From positions 29,143 through 93,142 of the forward strand of contig ONBK01000007.1 in NCBI GenBank assembly GCA_900316055.1: a stretch of 64,000 nucleotides of DNA, in the 5' to 3' direction. Positions 8,501-16,841 of the stretch are shown here, one piece after another (the first letter of the stretch is position 1; each line of letters starts with the position of its first letter). This stretch comes from an uncultured Bacteroidales bacterium. GTDB taxonomy: Bacteria > Bacteroidota > Bacteroidia > Bacteroidales > P3. Both the position numbers and the translations under genes were made by a program. Under the pieces are notes generated by a model. That model was not told the origin of the DNA. It saw only the letters and a list, made by a program, of their open reading frames with translations, and did not search any database.

Positions 8501-11500
8501 CATAATGACTATGTTCGATGACGCCCTCTCCTCCTATGGCTACTCCGATGGTTCGTGGTCGCTTTACCCATGGCGTGGAAATCACGGTAGGGGTTATTCG
8601 GATTGGTTGACTCTTGGATTCAGTAGTATCCCTTACAATGCTTTTTCCGATAGCAAAAAGGAGATTGGTTACAGCCCTGAAACCCTTGGATTCATCCTAA
8701 AGCAGGGTTTTTTCTCCTATGGTGGGTATCGTTGGAGAAAATCAGCACATGTTGTTGAAGTATCTTCAACTGCCCGAGGAGAAGACGGTATGGTCTCCAA
8801 CGCCAAGGTGGATTCTCTTGCTACGGGATGTCTCAAGGGTACCGTCACCGACGAGAAAACGGCTGAAACACTTCCTTTCGTCAACGTTATTGTCAAGCAA
8901 AATGGTAAACTGGTATCGGGTGGTACCACGGATTTCGATGGCGTTTACATCATCAAACACCTCAAAGAAGGAACATACGACATCGAGATGGCCACAGTTG
9001 GCTATCAGAGCTACAAGAGGACAGGCGTCAAAGTGCTGTCTACAGGATTCACGGTGGTTGATATCCAACTTCATCCTACTGCCACCAACCTCGAAGAAGT
9101 CCAAATCGTGGAGGAGAAGGTGCCCGTGATAGAGATTGGTTCTCCAGAATCGGGAAAGCGAATCTCTAGCGACGACATCCAGCGCATGCCGGGTAACTCT
9201 GTGGAGAGCATTGTTGCCGCAGTAGGCGGAATAGGTTATAGCGACGGCGGCACCGTGCAGCAGCCCGTACAGGTACGCACCAACCTCAACACCTATGCTT
9301 TCTTCGTCGCCGGCCTCCATACCGATAGCACTGGTACCGCCACCTATCGCTTCACCGTTCCGGAACTTCTTACCCGTTGGAAGGTCAAAGGGCTTGCCTA
9401 TACCGACGACCTCAAGAGCGGCACGCTCGAGCGCACTCTCGTTACCCAGAAATCCCTGATGGTACAGCCCAATATCCCGCGCTTCCTGCGTCACGGCGAC
9501 AGCATCGTGCTCATGGCCAAGGTGGTGCTTGTGGAGCCGATTTCGACTCCGCAGGAGGTTGACGTTACCCTCCTTCTTACCGACGCCGCCACGGGCGATA
9601 CCATCACCCTTCAGCACCGTCAGGTGACTGTGAAAGATGCTGCCCAGGTGACCTTCCCCATCTTGGTGCCGAACAACGTCTATGTGGCTACCTACCAGAT
9701 TGCTGCCGTAGCCCAAGGGGGCGCCCTCGCCGATAGGAAATATAGCGACGGAGAACGTGGCCAGATTCCCGTTGTCTCCGACCGGCAGGCCGTCACCCTC
9801 TCGCAACCGGTGTATATCAACGGCAAGGGCGAAAAGAAATTCACCTTTCATCTTTCACCTCTCACCTCCACAGCAACGCCCCATTTCCTCGGTGCCGAGC
9901 TGGTCAGCAATCCCGTATGGCTTGCCATCAAGTCGATGCCCTATCTCAAGGAGCAGGAGAACCCCTCTACGCTCTATCTTGCCAACAGCCTCTATGTCAA
10001 CACTCTTGCCAATAAAATACTAGAAAAACTAGATATTATAGAAATGCTAGGAAAACTAGCTGACACCGCCAATACCCGTTTGAAGATTAATGAGGATGTC
10101 AAGCAGACGCTCCTTGAGGCTACCCCGTGGCTCCGCGATGCGGAAGCCGAGGTGGAACAACGACAAGCTATAGCCAACTACTTCGACTCTGCCCGTCTTT
10201 CGGAGGAATTCTCCAAACTGAATGCCCAGCTTGCCTCTCGTCAGAACTCCGACGGTGGTTGGAGTTGGATGCCCGAGGGCGAAAGCTCCACTTGGGTCAC
10301 CATGCAGGTACTCAAACGACTCTCCATACTCAAACAATCAAACAATCAAGCAATCAAGCAATCTCTTTCCTACGTTGATCGCGAGGAGCAGCGCCACTAC
10401 GAGAAATACATCAAGCCCTACTTGAAGAAATACAAATGGGAACCCGACAACATCGACTATCTCTACACCCGTTCGTATTATGGAAAGGGCACTACGGAGG
10501 CGTATAAGTTCTACTACAAGAACGCTTTGAAGAACTACAGAAAATACAACGGACTCTACACCCAGGCCCAACTGGCCCTTATCTTCCAGCGTCACGGGGA
10601 CAAGAAGGCCGCTCGCGACCTCATCCGTCGCCTCAAGGAGAAGTGTCTGGTAAATGACGAGATGGGTATGTACTGGCGCGACAACCGTAGCGGCTGGTGC
10701 TGGTACGAGCGTCCCATCGAGACCCAAGCCCTTCTCATCCAGGCTTTCCGCGAAGTTGTCCCACAAGATACTCTCTCTATCGCTCTCATGCAGCAATGGC
10801 TCCTCAAGCAGAAGCAGACCTCCCACTGGGGCAATGATCGCGCTACCGTTGAAGCCATCAGCGCTTTGATGATAGGTAAGAGGTATGAGGTAGGAGGTAA
10901 GACGCTCCAAACTCCAACCTCTATTGAGGCCCTCAAGAGCACCACGATGACCCTCTGCGGCATCGGCCTCTCGGCACCCTCCGAAGGCCTTGAAGGCTAC
11001 CGCTCTCAGCGCTGGGAAGGACCTGCGCTCGACAGCATCATCGCCCTCGGCGACAGCACCATCACTCTCCGCAAGAACACTTCTGGTATCGCTTGGGGCT
11101 CTGTCTACTTCCAGTACACCGACGATATGGACAAGATACCCTCTTCCGAGAGCGGCATCACGATAAGTCGGAGGTATGAATTAAGAGGTCAGACAATTCA
11201 ACCTCCAACCTCCGACCTCCAACCTCCTACCTCACTAAAGGTGGGTGACCGCATCAAGGTCCGCATCGATATTTCCTGCGACCGAACGATGGAGTACCTT
11301 GAACTCATCGACGGACGTCCTTCCTGCGTCGAACCCCTGAGCACCCGCGCCGGTTGGTGTTGGAATGACGGACTTCGCTACTATGTCGATGTTAAGAATA
11401 CCGCCACCCATTGCTACATCAACCGCCTCGAGAAAGGCAAGTATGTTGTTGAGTATGAGGTCTATGTCACCAATCCAGGGACCTTCCTCGCCGGCCCCGT

Positions 11501-11570
11501 TACCATGCAGTGTATGTACGCCCCTGAGTTCCGCGCTATCGCCCCCGCGCAGCGTTTGACCGTGAAATGA
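5550..11570 (+). CDS. Alpha-2-macroglobulin family protein with inserted regulatory/plug-like segment, no thioester Cys
   Basis: A 2006-residue secreted protein with a signal peptide ending MLHAQ. An N-terminal helical region is followed by MG-type domains, including the MG2 signature DRPIYRPGDTVHF (about residue 478). The A2M domain shows FFVAGLHTDSTGTATYRFTV (about 1252), and a helical TED-like domain lies at about 1450-1790. Inserted before the A2M domain is a CarboxypepD_reg-like domain (about 1092-1172, LKGTVTDEKTAETLPFVNVI) and a short stretch like the start of a TonB receptor plug (RISSDDIQRMPGNSVESIV, near 1205). At the usual thioester site, where C-x-E-Q is expected, the sequence is PYLKEQENPSTLYL: the Cys is absent, so covalent trapping is unlikely. 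Five repeat arrays lie in frame in the second half. Confidence 0.85.
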   Translation: MKKLFVVGLLGLMGLMGNMLHAQTDWMKIEKLLYEGSYKSAYTEAESVYKKTRNSNELLTAAWYMSRAAAEYQEDYYDSTRARYRAILPRLDAVERSICYAFLGVYDSALLDEEVLKRTPSDRILRFCDFDDDFAEDIKEGSINITPTVYDVVVRSILGNGYQYHSTGKEYFELFRKLVDFHSNDSEELRMCLDLEWLDDIHDAYNQPYNDKIIQTYINKYRGSKSPLLTTFYYEMAHYLNSVQRYVEAVNYCDTAVALAPKSYGGALCINLKNEISAARIHFQSGYNSTVYPDQPSLQGLTYRNLKRICFAVYPFEGDWSKKFFEKLPQPVKQWQLDVVDDGTYRENNIYFEMPALPTGHYLLMASPDGKMDNQSANIEIHSTDLMVARNGSVFQLFDAHNGTPIIGQRVDFYRENRSDTTLIDSAYSDATGRVDYKGKPSSITLKIKRGGIVFKKDVYHYRGSSSNREMHSSINLMSDRPIYRPGDTVHFAALCYRADGIDGEVLPKIKGEFRFRDPNYKQKDTLGFTTDDHGLASAFFVIPADALGGSWTVECFIPTGVLEKSIRSSIRVRVEEYKQPKFMVSLDDDSDFEHQVPQFGKPYTIRGIARAYNGASLAGARVLYAINRDCYDWRYGSLISIKEVASDTLQVSADGTFDITFTPEPDSAIDLSLKPNFQFEVMVEVTDINGETHYATTDFRIGFQNRILSLSSVKDNTSSLASISYSLSDLNYNPVKGTVNVTVQRLAAAKPLLAHPLYYNFAGATHTLTREEFHEHFPGFYYTYDEIDFNNRAVEWAYNVSHTADGNSFSQTVPLPESKMKSGVYRIVVSIDDLSDTTYTTLTLPNERRVQPQPTNELFWYEFSSTSCEVGDRITLSYASAFDDVHIFYTLTGPDGVERDSRWLPAGSTIKQLSIPVDTSLLGGFSISLTAVKKGVVCNKSMSINVPFSHKALKVDIATFRDKLQPGEQEEWTIKTDYPLSTLIMTMFDDALSSYGYSDGSWSLYPWRGNHGRGYSDWLTLGFSSIPYNAFSDSKKEIGYSPETLGFILKQGFFSYGGYRWRKSAHVVEVSSTARGEDGMVSNAKVDSLATGCLKGTVTDEKTAETLPFVNVIVKQNGKLVSGGTTDFDGVYIIKHLKEGTYDIEMATVGYQSYKRTGVKVLSTGFTVVDIQLHPTATNLEEVQIVEEKVPVIEIGSPESGKRISSDDIQRMPGNSVESIVAAVGGIGYSDGGTVQQPVQVRTNLNTYAFFVAGLHTDSTGTATYRFTVPELLTRWKVKGLAYTDDLKSGTLERTLVTQKSLMVQPNIPRFLRHGDSIVLMAKVVLVEPISTPQEVDVTLLLTDAATGDTITLQHRQVTVKDAAQVTFPILVPNNVYVATYQIAAVAQGGALADRKYSDGERGQIPVVSDRQAVTLSQPVYINGKGEKKFTFHLSPLTSTATPHFLGAELVSNPVWLAIKSMPYLKEQENPSTLYLANSLYVNTLANKILEKLDIIEMLGKLADTANTRLKINEDVKQTLLEATPWLRDAEAEVEQRQAIANYFDSARLSEEFSKLNAQLASRQNSDGGWSWMPEGESSTWVTMQVLKRLSILKQSNNQAIKQSLSYVDREEQRHYEKYIKPYLKKYKWEPDNIDYLYTRSYYGKGTTEAYKFYYKNALKNYRKYNGLYTQAQLALIFQRHGDKKAARDLIRRLKEKCLVNDEMGMYWRDNRSGWCWYERPIETQALLIQAFREVVPQDTLSIALMQQWLLKQKQTSHWGNDRATVEAISALMIGKRYEVGGKTLQTPTSIEALKSTTMTLCGIGLSAPSEGLEGYRSQRWEGPALDSIIALGDSTITLRKNTSGIAWGSVYFQYTDDMDKIPSSESGITISRRYELRGQTIQPPTSDLQPPTSLKVGDRIKVRIDISCDRTMEYLELIDGRPSCVEPLSTRAGWCWNDGLRYYVDVKNTATHCYINRLEKGKYVVEYEVYVTNPGTFLAGPVTMQCMYAPEFRAIAPAQRLTVK
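9841..9870. repeat. Period-7 array in A2M gene
   Basis: CACCTTT, CATCTTT, CACCTCT, CACCTCC at 7 bp steps, encoding FHLSPLTS around residue 1431-1440. The same CACCTTT unit occurs in the S41 protease signal peptide and, inverted, in the ABC-F gene. Confidence 0.65.
10014..10060. repeat. Period-9 CTAG array in A2M gene
   Basis: Five units of the form nnnnnCTAG (one TATAG variant) at 9 bp spacing. They encode a helical-looking segment (LEKLDIIEMLGKLAD, about residues 1490-1504) immediately after the degenerate thioester region. Confidence 0.7.
10329..10363. repeat. Period-8 array in A2M gene
   Basis: CAAACAAT twice then CAAGCAAT twice, encoding KQSNNQAIKQSL near residue 1594-1605. Unit sequence matches the atpB-pgk spacer array. 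Confidence 0.7.
10874..10921. repeat. Period-7 inverted array in A2M gene
   Basis: GGTAAGA, GGTATGA, GGTAGGA, GGTAAGA, then a short centre, then CTCCAAACTCCAACCTC as the opposite arm. Encodes GKRYEVGGKTLQTPTSIE (about 1775-1792). Confidence 0.7.
11169..11236. repeat. Period-7 inverted array in A2M gene
   Basis: A GGAGGTATGAATTAAGAGG arm, a short centre, then five ACCTCC-type units at 7 bp steps. Encodes RRYELRGQTIQPPTSDLQPP (about residues 1874-1893). Confidence 0.7.
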
Positions 11571-11594
11571 AAATCAATAAGTTATAAGCATAGA

Positions 11595-11635
11595 AATAGC
11601 CTCAATCCTCTGGTGTTGAGGCTATTATTGTTTTT
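11595..11635 (+). terminator. Rho-independent terminator after A2M gene
   Basis: Perfect 11-bp stem AATAGCCTCAA (11595-11605) with TTGAGGCTATT (11616-11626), 10-nt loop, followed by a T-rich run. Confidence 0.85.
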
Positions 11636-11676
11636 GTGAACTTGTAAGATGCTGGTAGTCAGTCGTAGAACGACAC

Positions 11677-11752
11677 CAACACCGTATCAACACCGTATCA
11701 TCTCCCTACCAACACCGTACCAACTCCTACCATGGTCGGTGTTGATAGGGAG
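11677..11752. repeat. Period-11 inverted array element, copy 1
   Basis: Five 11-bp units (CAACACCGTAT at 11677 and 11688, a divergent unit at 11699, CAACACCGTAC at 11710, CAACTCCTACC at 11721) are followed by a reverse-complement arm at 11734-11752 (GGTCGGTGTTGATAGGGAG). The transcript could fold into a long imperfect hairpin. It lies between the A2M terminator and the arcA promoter. Copies 2 and 3 are at 34547 and 58223. Confidence 0.8.
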
Positions 11753-11808
11753 AAAGGAGATTGTTGAAAAAATATTGGACCGATTTTGTAGGGTTTGAAT
11801 CTTTTTCG

Positions 11809-11816
11809 TATATTTG
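11809..11816 (+). promoter_or_regulatory. -7 promoter element for arginine deiminase
   Basis: TATATTTG then CA; an upstream TTG at 11775 sits at suitable -33 spacing. The leader is about 55 nt. Confidence 0.7.
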
Positions 11817-11877
11817 CATTTTCACAATATTTGCCCCAAAGGGGTAAACTTATTGTGTATTAAATAATAAAATAGTA

Positions 11878-13125
11878 ATGAGTAATAAAAATATAACTCC
11901 TTGTGCGGTAAATGTGGCTTCCGAGACCGGGACACTGCGTGCTGTGCTGTTGCATCGACCTGGTGTGGAGATTGAGCGCATGACGCCGCTGAATGCCGCC
12001 CACGCCCTCTATAGCGACATCCTCAACAAGCCCATCGTCGACAACGAATACTCGAATTTCTGCGGCGTACTTGAGAAGTGGACGAATGTCTATTATGTTG
12101 AAGATATTCTCGAAGAACTACTGAAAGACAATGATATACGCCGCCACCTTGTCTATGAGAGCTGCGATATGGACAATTGCGACGATGGACTCGCCGAGCA
12201 GCTGATGAGCTTCGATGCCAAGCAGTTGGCGGATGTTCTTATTGAAGGATATGAGGATCCGGAATGGGATGGGGGAGAGGAGCGTTACCTTTTGAAGCCG
12301 CTCTACAATCTTTTCTTCACCCGCGATGCCTCTTCGACGGTTTACAATCGCGTGTTGATTAACTCGATGAGTTTCGAGGTTCGTGAGCGCGAGACCCTTA
12401 TCTACGAGGCTATCTTCAAGCATTTCTTCAAAGTGGAAACCCTCAACGCTATGGCTTGGGATCGCGATGCCCGCACTGAGGGCGGCGATGTGCAGATTGC
12501 TTCGCCCGACCTGCTCTGCATTGGTCAAGGTATCCGTACCAACACCAAGGGTATCAAATATCTGGCGCAGACTTTTGCCAAAGAACGTGAGAAATTCAAC
12601 ATCTTGGTACAGGAACTGCCCAAGAGTCCCGAGAGTTTCATCCACCTCGATATGGTCTTCACCTTCCTGGGTAAGCATCAATGCATGGCTTTCGAGCCGA
12701 TGTTGAAGAAAACAGGTCTTTTTGCCGGCAAGGACACCACGCTCATCTCTATTGAAGGTGGCAATATCACCTACCAGAAATTCCCCAACATTGTGAAGGG
12801 CCTGGAGCATCTGGGTTGGGACATTGAGCCTGTGATTGGTGGTGGCAGCGACCCGTGGGTGCAGTTGCGCGAGCAATGGCATTCGGGTTGCAATTTCTTC
12901 TCGATGGGCGATGGCAAGATTATCGGTTACCGCCGAAATACGCAGACCATCGAGGCGTTGGACAAGGCAGGTTTCGCAGTGCTCAATGCCGAAGATATTG
13001 TGAGTGGCAAGGTGAACATGAAAGACTATGAGAAGTTCGTCGCTGCTTTCCCGGGAAGCGAGCTACCCAGAGCCGGCGGTGGCGCACGTTGCATGACGAT
13101 GCCCATTTTGAGAGATAATGGTTAG
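11878..13125 (+). CDS. arcA: Arginine deiminase
   Basis: A 415-residue amidinotransferase-fold enzyme converting L-arginine to citrulline and ammonia. It shows the substrate-binding EGGDV at about 201, the catalytic His in FIHLDMVFTF, and the nucleophilic Cys405 in GGARCMTMP near the C terminus, where it lies in this family. Length fits bacterial ArcA. No ornithine carbamoyltransferase or carbamate kinase is adjacent, so the rest of the pathway is elsewhere or absent. With aguA and aguB further along, the organism can attack both arginine and agmatine. The ATG at 11878 is preceded by an AT-rich leader and a clear promoter. Confidence 0.9.
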   Translation: MSNKNITPCAVNVASETGTLRAVLLHRPGVEIERMTPLNAAHALYSDILNKPIVDNEYSNFCGVLEKWTNVYYVEDILEELLKDNDIRRHLVYESCDMDNCDDGLAEQLMSFDAKQLADVLIEGYEDPEWDGGEERYLLKPLYNLFFTRDASSTVYNRVLINSMSFEVRERETLIYEAIFKHFFKVETLNAMAWDRDARTEGGDVQIASPDLLCIGQGIRTNTKGIKYLAQTFAKEREKFNILVQELPKSPESFIHLDMVFTFLGKHQCMAFEPMLKKTGLFAGKDTTLISIEGGNITYQKFPNIVKGLEHLGWDIEPVIGGGSDPWVQLREQWHSGCNFFSMGDGKIIGYRRNTQTIEALDKAGFAVLNAEDIVSGKVNMKDYEKFVAAFPGSELPRAGGGARCMTMPILRDNG

Positions 13126-13175
13126 CGTTTAATGTTTAGCAATTAAAGAATCCTGAAAAACAATAATTAAACGAT

Positions 13176-16100
13176 ATGGATAAATTCAAACTGACAAATC
13201 CAAGCCTGACGCGTGGCATCCTGGTGATGATACTGGGAATGCTGGTCTTCTCGATGGGGTTGGGGGCGTTCGGGACATTCGTCGGACTGCTCTGCCTCGC
13301 CTACGGAGTCTACGAGGCCGTGAAGTTCTCGCAAGAGAGCAAGAACGCCGTCGTGGGTCGTCCGGCTTGGAAGAAGACTGTAGAGTCTCAGCCCGTAGAA
13401 AACGAGGGCTGCGGGCTCAAACGCTACCACTTGGTGGACAACATCCTGGGATTGGTAGTGGGCGTTGTGGCCTGTGCGGTGTATATTATGACCGCTGAGG
13501 CTACCGCTTCATGGTGGGACTGTGGCGAATATATAGCCACAGCTAACAAGTTGCAAGTGGGTCACCCCCCGGGAGCCCCCTCGTTCCAGTTGTTGGGACG
13601 TCTCTTCTCGATGTTCTCCGACCAAGCCGATGTGGCTCATGCCGTCAACGTGATGTCGGCGGTCTGCAGTGGTTTGACCATCATGTTCCTTTACTGGGGT
13701 ATCACCCTCTTGGCCAAGCATCTGCTTCCCGACCCGAAGAATGTTTCTTTGAAGGACGCTCGCACTTGGGCGGTCTTCGCTTCTGGTCTGGTGGGTGCTT
13801 TCGCCTACTGTTTCAGTGACAGTTTCTGGTTCTCCGCTGTCGAGGGTGAGGTCTACGCTATGTCGAGCTTCTTCACGGCGTTGGTCTTCTGGGCTATCCT
13901 GAAATGGGAAGAACAGAGCGACGACAAACACTCGATGCGCTGGATTGTGCTCATCAGCCTGCTGGTGGGTGTGGCCATCGGTGTCCACCTGTTGAACCTC
14001 TTGACGGTCCCCGCCATCTTCTATGTGGTTTACTTCAAGAAGTGGCCCAAGGTGACCTGGAAAGGATTCCTGCTCACAGGTGTCCTCTCTTTTGTCACGC
14101 TGGCGCTGATTCTTTGGGCCATCATCCCTGGCATCGTGAATCTCGATTCGGCCTTCGATGTCTTCTTCGTCAACACTCTGGGCTTGCCCTTCAATAGCGG
14201 TACCATCTTCTACTTTGCCCTGCTGGTTGCTTTGGTCATTTGGGGGTTGTGGTTCTCGCAGAAGAAGAAACGTCCGGTGCTGAATGCCGCCATCATGAGT
14301 TTTGCCATGCTGGTCATCGGCTATTCCACCTTCTTCATCCTTGTCATTCGAGCCAACACCAATACGCCGCTTAACGAAAACGCCCCGAAAGATGCTGTGG
14401 CTATGCGCGCCTATCTCGGTCGTGAGCAGTATGGTGAGACTCCGCTGCTCACGGGTCACTATTACACCGAGAATCCCGTCGATATGGAGAAGGGCTATAC
14501 GAAATATGTGCGCGGTACGGATGAAAACGGCAACGACCGTTATATCGCCGCCGCCTACGATATGAAGTACGTCTACAACACTCCCTCGCACTTCCTGCCC
14601 CGCATGTGGAGTACACAGCGCGATCTCCATCCGTTGTACTACCGCTACTGGACCGATACCTACGATGGCAGCCAGCCCACCATGGGTGACAATCTCACCT
14701 TCATGAACCGCTACCAGTTTGGCTGGATGTATTGGCGCTATTTTATGTGGAACTTTGCCGGCCGTCAGAACGACCAACAGGGCCACTATTTCAATACCGA
14801 TGGCACACGTGACTATCTGAAAGGCAATTGGATTTGCGGCATCAACGCTATCGACGAGTCCCGTCTGGGCCCGCAGAGCGACCTGCCCGACTTTATGGCT
14901 AACGACAAGTCGCGTAATGTCTATTACTTGCTGCCACTGCTGCTCGGTTTGATAGGTTTGATCTACCACGTGGTGAAACATCCGAATGACGCATTCATTG
15001 TTGTGCTGATGTTCATTATGACGGGTATGGCTATTGCCTTCTACCTGAATATGCCTCCTTGCCAGCCGCGTGAGCGTGACTATGCCTTTGTCGGTTCCTT
15101 CAGCTTCTTCGCCATCTGGATTGGCCTCGGAGTGATGGGATTAGCAGAATGGGTGAGTGACCTCTTCAAGCAGAAGAAAGAGAAGGTGTACAAGGTGGTG
15201 ATGCCTGTGGTCTTCGTGGTGAGTTTCCTCGCCGTCCCCTGCCTGATGGCATGTCAGAACTGGGACGACCACGACCGAAGCGAAAAGACCGCCGCACGCG
15301 ACTTTGCAGAGAACTACCTGAACAGTGTGAAGAAAAACGGCATTCTTATCACCTTCGGCGATAACGACACCTTCCCCCTCTGGTACGCTCAAGAGGTGGA
15401 GGGCACGCGCACCGATGTGCGTATCCTCAACTACACCCTGTCGGGTATGTACTGGTATGTCGAGCAACTCTTCAATAAACTCTACGAGAGCGATCCGCTG
15501 CCCTTCACACTCACCAAGGACTTCTATGGATTGGGTCAGGATCAGGTGGCGCTCGAGCAGTCGGGCAACTACCGTGAAGTCACGGAGGTACTGGCAGAGG
15601 TGCGCGACAATCCAGGAAAGTACATGCGCCGCACGATGGCTGGCGACGAAATCCTGGTACTGCCTACCAACCGCTTCCAGATTACTCTCGACATTCCCGC
15701 ACTTCAGAAAGCCGGTGTCATCCCCGCCGACTTGGTAGGAAGTGTCGACTCCGTGATTCGTTGGGAAATCAAGAGAGGTGCCCTTGGCCGTCACGAGCTG
15801 ATGCTGCTCGACATTGTCGGCACCAATAAGTTTATGCGCGACATCAATATCGGCTATCCCAAGCAGTCGGGTATCGACAAGATTTTCCCTGACATCATGG
15901 AGTATAGCATCATGGATGGCTTGAACTATAAGCTCGTGCCTTACCGTTCGGATCGTATATTCACCTGTGAGAGTTGTGGCATTAGGTACAGACAGAGTTG
16001 TGTCTGTCCCCAGTGCAAGAAAACCGTCTCCAACTGGAGGTCGTATACAGAGACCTCGGCCGACTACTTCTTGAATAGTGTGAAACGTTGGGGTAGTCTC

Positions 16101-16568
16101 GACAAGGACATCTATATCGACCCCGTCAGCCGCGAGCAGTTTGTCCCCAGGCTCTACCAGACCATAGCCCTACTGGCCCGAGAGGAGAACGAACTCGGCC
16201 ATAACGATGTTGCAATGAGGTTGTTGGAACAGTATCACAAGTACTATCCCAACAAGAACTTCCTGCCCGAGACCCTGCCGCCTCAGTATTTGGACATCTA
16301 TATGAATATCTATGGCGTTGAGCATATCGACAAGGTGAAGGAAGCATGGCTCTGGATATTCAATTACCACGGCGCAATGGCCAAGTATTGTGCCAGCTTC
16401 ACCGGTGAAATGAAGTCCGGTGTCGAGAGCGAACTCATCCACTCGCTCCAGGCTGTCGCTTATCTGCAGAAATTTGCTTCGGAAACTTTGAAGGATGCCG
16501 AATTGTCCAAGAAGGCCGAAGAAGTATTGCAGCGTTATACCCCTGCCGAATTGTTAGCACAGAAATGA
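13176..16568 (+). CDS. DUF2723 (TMEM260-like) polytopic membrane protein, probable protein O-glycosyltransferase
   Basis: A 1130-residue protein with many membrane segments. The family hallmark WWDCGEYIATANKLQVGHPP (about residues 113-132) is present; the acidic residues there are the expected catalytic site of GT-C enzymes. DUF2723 includes human TMEM260, an O-mannosyltransferase, and Bacteroidetes are known to O-mannosylate exported proteins, so a role in envelope glycosylation is a reasonable inference. The first 60 residues carry an extra two-helix segment (ILVMILGMLVFSMGLGAFG). Unusually, around residues 930-947 there is a CxxC-(9)-CxxC zinc-knuckle-like insertion (CESCG, then CPQCKK) in the soluble C-terminal part. 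The small gene at 16565 overlaps its stop by four bases. Confidence 0.85.
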   Translation: MDKFKLTNPSLTRGILVMILGMLVFSMGLGAFGTFVGLLCLAYGVYEAVKFSQESKNAVVGRPAWKKTVESQPVENEGCGLKRYHLVDNILGLVVGVVACAVYIMTAEATASWWDCGEYIATANKLQVGHPPGAPSFQLLGRLFSMFSDQADVAHAVNVMSAVCSGLTIMFLYWGITLLAKHLLPDPKNVSLKDARTWAVFASGLVGAFAYCFSDSFWFSAVEGEVYAMSSFFTALVFWAILKWEEQSDDKHSMRWIVLISLLVGVAIGVHLLNLLTVPAIFYVVYFKKWPKVTWKGFLLTGVLSFVTLALILWAIIPGIVNLDSAFDVFFVNTLGLPFNSGTIFYFALLVALVIWGLWFSQKKKRPVLNAAIMSFAMLVIGYSTFFILVIRANTNTPLNENAPKDAVAMRAYLGREQYGETPLLTGHYYTENPVDMEKGYTKYVRGTDENGNDRYIAAAYDMKYVYNTPSHFLPRMWSTQRDLHPLYYRYWTDTYDGSQPTMGDNLTFMNRYQFGWMYWRYFMWNFAGRQNDQQGHYFNTDGTRDYLKGNWICGINAIDESRLGPQSDLPDFMANDKSRNVYYLLPLLLGLIGLIYHVVKHPNDAFIVVLMFIMTGMAIAFYLNMPPCQPRERDYAFVGSFSFFAIWIGLGVMGLAEWVSDLFKQKKEKVYKVVMPVVFVVSFLAVPCLMACQNWDDHDRSEKTAARDFAENYLNSVKKNGILITFGDNDTFPLWYAQEVEGTRTDVRILNYTLSGMYWYVEQLFNKLYESDPLPFTLTKDFYGLGQDQVALEQSGNYREVTEVLAEVRDNPGKYMRRTMAGDEILVLPTNRFQITLDIPALQKAGVIPADLVGSVDSVIRWEIKRGALGRHELMLLDIVGTNKFMRDINIGYPKQSGIDKIFPDIMEYSIMDGLNYKLVPYRSDRIFTCESCGIRYRQSCVCPQCKKTVSNWRSYTETSADYFLNSVKRWGSLDKDIYIDPVSREQFVPRLYQTIALLAREENELGHNDVAMRLLEQYHKYYPNKNFLPETLPPQYLDIYMNIYGVEHIDKVKEAWLWIFNYHGAMAKYCASFTGEMKSGVESELIHSLQAVAYLQKFASETLKDAELSKKAEEVLQRYTPAELLAQK

Positions 16569-16813
16569 GCAAACCGAAGAAAATCAAGCCGAAGAAATAT
16601 ACCCTCACGCTCTCGGAGCGTGAGGCCCTTCGGCTCGGTCGCTATGCCGAAGCCCTAGGGGTCAGTCGTCCGTTGGCACTTCAACGCATGATGAAGCAGG
16701 CTCTGCGTGAGGCCGCCGACTTGCCGGTAGGCAAGGAGGATACCAATCAACTGGGACTGTTCGACACTCTTCAGATTGACATTTTCAATAATACTGCGGT
16801 GGTGAAGGAGTGA
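16565..16813 (+). CDS. Small conserved-looking protein, possibly DNA-binding
   Basis: An 82-residue protein starting at an ATGA overlap with the DUF2723 gene, so translational coupling is likely. The N terminus is Lys-rich (KPKKIKPKKY), followed by a helix-turn-like stretch (LTLSEREALRLGRYAEALGV) that faintly resembles ribbon-helix-helix proteins, and a C-terminal LGLFDTLQIDIF motif. Its true role is unknown. It sits directly upstream of atpB, 28 bp away. Confidence 0.6.
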   Translation: MSKPKKIKPKKYTLTLSEREALRLGRYAEALGVSRPLALQRMMKQALREAADLPVGKEDTNQLGLFDTLQIDIFNNTAVVKE

Positions 16814-16841
16814 GGATTATGATAATATTATCTGTAATGGT

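Noticed and set aside
13509-14981. A 490-codon frame opposite the DUF2723 gene
   Set aside because: Same codon-bias shadow; rich in His, Gln, Asp and Glu with no domain.
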